Part shown: one piece after another, positions 58,036 through 64,000 of the stretch | How positions within the stretch are numbered: the stretch's first letter is position 1 | How the letters are laid out: every line of letters starts with the position of its first letter | Assembly (NCBI RefSeq): GCF_013201545.1 | Contig: NZ_CP053746.1 | Coordinates: forward strand, 3,065,001-3,129,000 | Direction of reading: 5' to 3' | Length of the DNA stretch: 64,000 bases | Source of the DNA: Pseudomonas graminis | GTDB lineage: Bacteria > Pseudomonadota > Gammaproteobacteria > Pseudomonadales > Pseudomonadaceae | Notes under the pieces: model-generated | What the model saw: only the letters and a program-made list of their open reading frames with translations | What the model was told of the DNA's origin: nothing | Database searches by the model: none | Made by a program: the position numbers and the translations under genes

Positions 58036-59043
58036 ATGCTCGCCCTCGGCAAACTGCTTGAACTGACCCTCGCGGGTCGCGAACCCGCGGAAAAGACTCA
58101 GCTGACCGTCGACGGCGTTCGCATGCGCTGGCTCGCTGAGGGGGCGCTGGAAGTCCGGCCTCCCGAAGCACGCGACAATGGCACCGACCTGCTGCTGTCC
58201 GCCGGCATCCACGGCAATGAAACCGCGCCGATCGAACTGCTCGACACGCTGATTCACGCCATCGCCCGGGGCGAACTCAAGCCTCGCGCGCGTATTCTGT
58301 TCCTGTTTGGCAACCCCGAAGCGATGCGTCGCGGCGAGCGATACGTCGAGCAGGACGTCAACCGGCTGTTCAACGGCCGTCACGAGCACAGCGGCGGCAG
58401 CGAAGCCTTGCGCGCCTGCGAACTCGAGCGTCTGGCCGCCAGCTTCTTCAATATTCCGGGCCGCTACCGCCTGCACTACGACCTGCACACCGCGATTCGC
58501 GGCTCCAGAATCGAGCAGTTTGCGCTGTACCCGTGGAAAGAAGGTCGCGCCCACTCCCGCCGTGAACTTGCCCGTCTGCGCACGGCGGGCATGGAAGCGG
58601 TGCTGCTGCAGAACAAGGCGTCGATCGTGTTCAGCGCCTACACCTACGACAAGCTCGACGCCGAAGCCTTCACCCTGGAACTGGGCAAGGCGCGCCCGTT
58701 CGGGCAGAACCAGCAGGTCAATCTGGACAAGCTGAAGTCCTGCCTCGAACACCTGATCGCCGGCACCAACGCCGATCAGCCTGCCGATCTGGACGGCTTG
58801 CAGCTGTTCAGCGTGGCCCGGGAAGTCATCAAGCACAGTGACGCCTTCCGCTTGCACCTGCCGGCGGACATCGAGAACTTCACGGAACTGGAAAAAGGTT
58901 ACGTGCTGGCCGAAGACCTGGCCGATTCACGCTGGGTGATAGAAGAAGAGGGCGCCCGGATCATCTTCCCCAACCCGAACGTCAAAAACGGACTGCGGGC
59001 GGGGATTCTGATCGTGCCGGCGACGGAAGAGTCGCTGGCCTGA
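58036..59043 (+). CDS. aruE: Succinylglutamate desuccinylase AruE (AstE)
   Basis: The last step of the AST pathway: succinylglutamate to glutamate and succinate. A zinc enzyme (335 aa) with ligands in [17 protein letters not shown] (H-x-x-E) and [13 protein letters not shown] (H), and the active-site Glu in [16 protein letters not shown]. Same family as AotO but with the canonical motifs. Last gene of the aru operon. Confidence 0.96.
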   Translation: MLALGKLLELTLAGREPAEKTQLTVDGVRMRWLAEGALEVRPPEARDNGTDLLLSAGIHGNETAPIELLDTLIHAIARGELKPRARILFLFGNPEAMRRGERYVEQDVNRLFNGRHEHSGGSEALRACELERLAASFFNIPGRYRLHYDLHTAIRGSRIEQFALYPWKEGRAHSRRELARLRTAGMEAVLLQNKASIVFSAYTYDKLDAEAFTLELGKARPFGQNQQVNLDKLKSCLEHLIAGTNADQPADLDGLQLFSVAREVIKHSDAFRLHLPADIENFTELEKGYVLAEDLADSRWVIEEEGARIIFPNPNVKNGLRAGILIVPATEESLA

Positions 59044-59074
59044 CGCGCCGGTATCTGTCCCGCCGAAGACCGAA

Positions 59075-59184
59075 CTGTGGGAGCGAGCTTGCTCGCGAAG
59101 AGGCCGGTACATCCGCTACATTTCTAGCGGCTGGAATGCCGTCTTCGTGAGCAAGGTGGAGCGCCACCCCGGTCACTCCCACAG
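59075..59184. repeat. REP-like element with an insertion (GAGCTTGCTCGCGAAG)
   Basis: CTGTGGGAGCGAGCTTGCTC followed by GCGAAG (59075-59100) faces a degenerate inverse copy CTTCGTGAGCAAGG...CACTCCCACAG (59143-59184) that contains an extra block. Two copies of GGCCGGTACATCCGCT follow each arm. It lies between the convergent aruE and lumazine synthase genes. Confidence 0.75.
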
Positions 59185-59234
59185 GGGCCGGTACATCCGC
59201 TGATTTTCTGGCGGATGAACTGCCGTCGGTTTGA

Positions 59235-59729
59235 TCAACCCGCCGCTTTCTGCACCTCACCGACCCGACGCACTGCACGCAGCTTTGTCAGCGTGTCCGC
59301 GCAGGTCTTGGCCGCTTCCTGGCCCTTGTGCACGAAGTGGTCGAAGAAAAACTTCTGGTGCTCTTCACCGGCGTGGAAATGGTGCGGGGTCAGCACGACC
59401 GAGAACACCGGCACTTCGGTTTCCAGCTGAACCTGCATCAGCGCGCTGATCACCGATTGCGCCACGAACTCGTGGCGATAGATACCCCCGTCGACTACCA
59501 GACCGGCCGCCACGACGCCGCCGTAGCGACCCGACTTGGCGAGCAATTTGGCGTGAAGCGGGATTTCGAACGCGCCGCCGACTTCAAAGAAATCGATGTC
59601 GGTCTCGGCGTAACCGTGTTGCGCCATCTCGGCGACAAAACCTTTACGCGCCTGATCGACGATTGCCTTGTGCCAACAGGCTTGAATGAAAGCGATGCGC
59701 TCGTGAGCGTGAATGGCGGTAGGTTGCAT
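59235..59729 (-). CDS. ribH: 6,7-dimethyl-8-ribityllumazine synthase, type II (RibH2-like)
   Basis: Makes the lumazine precursor of riboflavin. The 164-residue protein resembles the Brucella/Rhizobium type II enzyme, with GGAFEIPLHAKLLAKSGRY, VVDGGIYRHEFVAQSVISALMQVQLETEVPVFSVVLTPHHFH and EHQKFFFDHFVHKGQEAA. The usual RibH has GVVIRGETPHFEYV at the second place. Type II enzymes are decamers rather than icosahedra. It stands alone under an FMN riboswitch, so it is probably a second copy beside the rib operon ribH. Start ATG 59729 (MQPTAIHAHERIAF), with AGGAGTC upstream; an upstream ORF extension runs into the riboswitch. Confidence 0.93.
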   Translation of the reverse strand: MQPTAIHAHERIAFIQACWHKAIVDQARKGFVAEMAQHGYAETDIDFFEVGGAFEIPLHAKLLAKSGRYGGVVAAGLVVDGGIYRHEFVAQSVISALMQVQLETEVPVFSVVLTPHHFHAGEEHQKFFFDHFVHKGQEAAKTCADTLTKLRAVRRVGEVQKAAG

Positions 59730-59738
59730 GTGTTCTGA

Positions 59739-59762
59739 CTCCTGTTTAATGAAAAAAACAGG
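59739..59762 (-). promoter_or_regulatory. Hairpin covering the ribosome-binding site of the lumazine synthase gene
   Basis: On the minus strand CCTGTTT (59762-59756) can pair with AAACAGG (59747-59741), whose last bases belong to the AGGAG ribosome-binding site. The long T-run in the loop side also allows termination. This is a plausible expression platform for the FMN riboswitch; the choice between the two is inference. Confidence 0.5.
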
Positions 59763-59860
59763 GCGTTTTGGATCGAATGGGATGCCAGGGTACGTGCGAA
59801 ACCGTCCCCGACGCCAAGCGCCTGGGGCTGTCTTGAAACGATCCTGTTGTGCCAGTCCCG

Positions 59861-60011
59861 TTCTCTCTTCATCCGGACTATGACCGTCGGCCCCGGGATC
59901 ACACCGGGTCTGCTGACCTTGCATCGAGCTTCAGCTCGCTGCAAGCGCTCGCGGGCTAGACGCATTGCGCGCCATTACCGCCGGTGGGGAATCTCACCCC
60001 GCCCTGAGAAC
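59861..60011 (-). ncRNA. FMN riboswitch (RFN element)
   Basis: On the minus strand all conserved segments appear in order: AGGGCGGGGTGAGATTCCCC, ACCGGCGGTAAT, CCCGCGAGCGC, a variable arm, GGTCAGCAGACCCGGTG, GGGGCCGACGGTCATAG and TCCGGATGAAGAGAGAA. It controls the lumazine synthase gene 131 bases downstream in response to FMN. Confidence 0.96.
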
Positions 60012-60198
60012 GTTGCCAACGGCGTTTTGCGTCGGCGTGCAGTTTGTAACATACATTTCCCGGATTCGCTTGGAGCCTTTTTGATGGTTTTCATCAGCTT
60101 TTCTTATAAGGCGTCTTGGCATTCCTGTCCCAAGCCTTGATTATCGATGCCCCGGGCCTCAGAACTGAGGCTCGACCCTAATCAGTGGGAGCTTCATC

Positions 60199-61203
<1,005 letters not shown>

Positions 61204-61345
61204 TCGGGTGATCAGCCCGATTGCCGGTTTCTATCGAATAACACGCTGTACCGAGCGTACAACGCCTATATAATGCGGCCCTTTGCCGTCGCTGCGTCGA
61301 ACGACGCTATGCATGTGCCAGGCCGCAGTTTCCGTGGAAGAACCT

Positions 61346-63964
61346 ATGAAAAGCGCAGAAATCCGTGAAGCCTTCCTTCGCTTCTTCGAAGAGCAAGGCC
61401 ACACCCGAGTTGCCTCCAGCTCCCTGATCCCGGGCAACGACCCGACCCTGCTGTTCACTAACGCAGGCATGAACCAGTTCAAGGATTGCTTCCTAGGCCA
61501 GGAAAAAAGGGCCTACACCCGCGCCGTGAGCAGTCAGAAGTGTGTGCGTGCCGGTGGCAAGCACAACGACCTGGAAAACGTCGGCTACACCGCGCGTCAC
61601 CACACCTTCTTCGAAATGCTGGGCAACTTCAGCTTCGGTGATTATTTCAAGCGCGACGCGATCACCTACGCCTGGACCTTCCTCACCGGCGTGCTGAAAC
61701 TGCCCAAGGAAAAACTCTGGGTCACGGTTTACGCCTCGGACGACGAAGCCTACGACATCTGGACCAAGGAAATCGGCGTGCCGGCCGAGCGCATGGTACG
61801 CATCGGTGACAACAAAGGCGCGCCTTACGCCTCCGACAACTTCTGGACCATGGGCGACACCGGTCCGTGCGGCCCATGCACTGAGATCTTCTACGACCAC
61901 GGCGCCGACATCTGGGGTGGCCCGCCGGGTTCGCCGGAAGAAGACGGCGACCGTTACATCGAGATCTGGAACAACGTGTTCATGCAGTTCAACCGCACGG
62001 CCGACGGCGTTCTGCACCCGCTGCCAGCGCCATCGGTCGACACCGGCATGGGCCTTGAGCGCGTCAGCGCCGTCCTGCAACACGTCAATTCCAATTACGA
62101 AATCGACCTGTTCCAGAGCCTGCTGGCCGCTGCTGCAAAAGCCATCGGTTGCAGCAACGACAATCAGGCGTCCCTGAAAGTCGTCGCCGACCACATCCGC
62201 TCGTGCGGCTTCCTGATTGCCGACGGCGTGCTGCCATCCAACGAAGGCCGCGGCTACGTGCTGCGCCGCATCATTCGTCGTGCCTGCCGTCACGGCAACA
62301 AGCTGGGCGCCAAGGGCAGCTTCTTCTACCAGATCGTCGCTGCACTGGTCGCCGAAATGGGCGAAGCCTTCCCCGAGCTGAAAAACCAGCAGGCCCACAT
62401 CGAGCGCGTGCTCAAGGCTGAAGAAGAGCAGTTCGCCAAGACCCTGGAGCAAGGCTTGAAGATCCTCGAGCAGGATCTCGCCGAACTGAAAGGCACCATC
62501 GTCCCCGGCGACGTGGTGTTCAAGCTCTATGACACCTACGGTTTCCCGATGGACCTGACCGGCGACATCGCCCGCGAACGCAACCTGACCCTTGACCAGG
62601 CCGGTTTCGAGCGTGAGATGGACGCCCAGCGTGAACGCGCGCGTTCCGCCAGCTCATTCGGCATGGACTACAACAGCCTGGTCAAAGTCGACGTGGCCAC
62701 GCAGTTCACCGGTTACAAAGCCACCGCAGGCGAGGCCAAGGTCGTCGCCCTGTACAAAGACGGTATCGCGGTCGAGCAATTGAGCGAAGGCGAGGATGGC
62801 GTGGTCATCCTCGACCAGACCCCGTTCTACGCAGAGTCCGGCGGCCAGATTGGCGACAGTGGCTACCTGACCGTGGGCGATGCGCGCTTCGACGTGAGCG
62901 ACACCACCAAGACCGGCGGCGCGTTCCTGCACCACGGTGTTCAAGTGTCGGGCAGCCTGAAAGTCGGCACTACCGTCAGCACCGAAGTTGCCGCCGAAGT
63001 TCGCCAAGCCACTTCGCTGAACCACTCCGCCACGCACCTGCTGCACGCTGCATTGCGCCAAGTGCTGGGCGATCACGTCCAGCAGAAAGGCTCGCTGGTC
63101 GATAGTCAGCGCCTGCGTTTCGACTTCAGCCACTTCGAAGCCATCAAGCCCGAGCAGATCAAGGCGCTTGAAGACATCGTCAACGCCGAAGTACGCAAGA
63201 ACACGGCCGTCGAGACTGAAGAAACCGACATCGAGACCGCCAAGCAGAAGGGCGCCATGGCGCTGTTCGGCGAGAAGTACGGCGACAGCGTTCGCGTGCT
63301 GAGCATGGGCGGCGGTTTCTCGGTGGAGCTGTGCGGCGGCATTCACGCCAACCGCACCGGCGACATTGCGCTTTTCAAGATCATCAGCGAAAGCGGTGTG
63401 GCCGCAGGCGTGCGCCGTATCGAAGCGGTGACCGGCGCCGTGGCGCTGGAATACCTGAACGCCGCTGAAGAGCAACTGAAGGAAGCCGCGAACCTGGTCA
63501 AAGGGAATCGCGACAACGTTCTGGACAAGCTTTCGGCGGTGCTGGAACGCAATCGGCTGCTGGAAAAACAGCTGGAACAACTGCAGGCCAAGGCGGCCAG
63601 TGCTGCGGGCGACGATCTGTCTGGCTCGGCAGTGGACGTCAAGGGCGCCAAGGTTCTCGCTGCCCGTCTCGATGGTCAGGATGGCAAGGCGCTGCTGGCC
63701 CTGGTTGATCAATTGAAGAACAAGCTCGGCCGCGCAGTGATCCTGCTCGGCGGGGTGCATGAAGACAAGGTCGTGCTGGTGGCAGGCGTCACCAAAGACC
63801 TGACTGGCCAACTCAAAGCCGGTGATTTGATGAAGCAGGCGGCTGCCGCAGTAGGCGGTAAAGGCGGCGGTCGTCCTGACATGGCGCAAGGCGGCGGTGT
63901 TGATGCTGCCGGACTCGAAGCAGCGCTGGCACTGGCTGTTCCGTTCGCCGAGCAAGGTATTTAA
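61346..63964 (+). CDS. alaS: Alanine--tRNA ligase
   Basis: Charges tRNA-Ala. The 872-residue protein has the N-terminal class II core ([58 protein letters not shown]), [14 protein letters not shown], and [16 protein letters not shown]. The editing domain has zinc-type ligands in [13 protein letters not shown] (H-x-x-x-H) and [12 protein letters not shown] (C and H). The C-terminal coiled coil and C-Ala domain end in [22 protein letters not shown]. Complete in the window. Start ATG 61346; the longer frame lacks conservation. Confidence 0.98.
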   Translation: MKSAEIREAFLRFFEEQGHTRVASSSLIPGNDPTLLFTNAGMNQFKDCFLGQEKRAYTRAVSSQKCVRAGGKHNDLENVGYTARHHTFFEMLGNFSFGDYFKRDAITYAWTFLTGVLKLPKEKLWVTVYASDDEAYDIWTKEIGVPAERMVRIGDNKGAPYASDNFWTMGDTGPCGPCTEIFYDHGADIWGGPPGSPEEDGDRYIEIWNNVFMQFNRTADGVLHPLPAPSVDTGMGLERVSAVLQHVNSNYEIDLFQSLLAAAAKAIGCSNDNQASLKVVADHIRSCGFLIADGVLPSNEGRGYVLRRIIRRACRHGNKLGAKGSFFYQIVAALVAEMGEAFPELKNQQAHIERVLKAEEEQFAKTLEQGLKILEQDLAELKGTIVPGDVVFKLYDTYGFPMDLTGDIARERNLTLDQAGFEREMDAQRERARSASSFGMDYNSLVKVDVATQFTGYKATAGEAKVVALYKDGIAVEQLSEGEDGVVILDQTPFYAESGGQIGDSGYLTVGDARFDVSDTTKTGGAFLHHGVQVSGSLKVGTTVSTEVAAEVRQATSLNHSATHLLHAALRQVLGDHVQQKGSLVDSQRLRFDFSHFEAIKPEQIKALEDIVNAEVRKNTAVETEETDIETAKQKGAMALFGEKYGDSVRVLSMGGGFSVELCGGIHANRTGDIALFKIISESGVAAGVRRIEAVTGAVALEYLNAAEEQLKEAANLVKGNRDNVLDKLSAVLERNRLLEKQLEQLQAKAASAAGDDLSGSAVDVKGAKVLAARLDGQDGKALLALVDQLKNKLGRAVILLGGVHEDKVVLVAGVTKDLTGQLKAGDLMKQAAAAVGGKGGGRPDMAQGGGVDAAGLEAALALAVPFAEQGI

Positions 63965-64000
63965 GTCGACCCACCCGGGGCCCGTCATTCGGGTTCCGGC

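Noticed and set aside
62654..63988. A 444-codon open frame antisense to alaS, and other long antisense frames over acsA (42218-43000), aruB (56328-57605), aruD (55130-56347) and aruF (52566-53624)
   Set aside because: They mirror the codon pattern of strong sense genes in GC-rich DNA, lack ribosome-binding sites and recognisable domains, and overlap verified genes completely.

Overview
The window is a contiguous piece of a Pseudomonas chromosome. The gene content and order point to this genus: the recQ / MarR / FimV-like cluster, trkH followed by a Cpx-like two-component set, the yciB-yciI / scpAB / rluB block, the phhABC-phhR phenylalanine locus, the aotJQMOP-argR-aruCFGDBE arginine locus ending in ltaE-alaS, and the genus-typical REP elements (cores CCGGCTTTAGCCGG and GAGCTTGCTCGCGAA). 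Almost all genes are intact housekeeping or catabolic genes with normal GC-rich codon use. No rRNA, tRNA or CRISPR array was found.

Layout. 1-3.3 kb: a MacB/LolCDE-like ABC exporter operon on the minus strand with a partial lipoprotein. 3.4-5.4 kb: mnmC. 5.6-9.9 kb: one very large gene for a probable NEL-type E3 ubiquitin ligase effector with LRRs. 10-18.9 kb: pap, a YecA-like gene, recQ, a MarR regulator, a FimV-like protein, a Rdx/SelW-like protein and a calcineurin-type lipid A-like phosphatase. 18.9-25.7 kb: DUF962, trkH, a nitroreductase, an envelope-stress system (response regulator - Spy/CpxP - sensor kinase) with a GTAAA direct repeat in front of spy, then yciI and yciB. 25.7-30.6 kb: rnm (PHP), yciO, scpA, scpB, DUF1289, rluB. 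30.6-32.3 kb: an AT-richer island with a 45-codon ORF, a terminator-like hairpin and an M29/COG2309-family metalloenzyme; this is the best candidate for an undescribed small system. 32.3-40.6 kb: aroP-like permease, arfB, an MFS exporter, another 45-codon ORF, phhC-phhB-phhA with divergent phhR, and a DUF2790 protein. 41-43 kb: acsA. 43-45.4 kb: an IS110-family element lying between REP cores and between two ~290-bp inverted copies of a long intergenic repeat. 45.5-59 kb: arginine uptake (aot), its regulator ArgR, and the arginine succinyltransferase pathway (aru/ast). 59.2-60 kb: a type II lumazine synthase under an FMN riboswitch. 60.2-64 kb: ltaE and alaS.

How the genes work together. AotJQMP imports arginine/ornithine, ArgR senses arginine and binds TGTCGC-N8-AA half-sites seen in front of aotJ and aruC, and AruF/G, B, C, D, E convert arginine through succinylated intermediates to glutamate and succinate. 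PhhA/B/C turn phenylalanine into tyrosine and its keto acid, with PhhR as activator and an aromatic amino acid permease nearby. The Cpx-like regulator, Spy-like chaperone and kinase form an envelope-stress circuit. ScpA/ScpB act in chromosome segregation and RluB/Rnm/MnmC/ArfB in RNA and ribosome maintenance. Start sites below were chosen from ribosome-binding sites and family lengths where alternatives exist.
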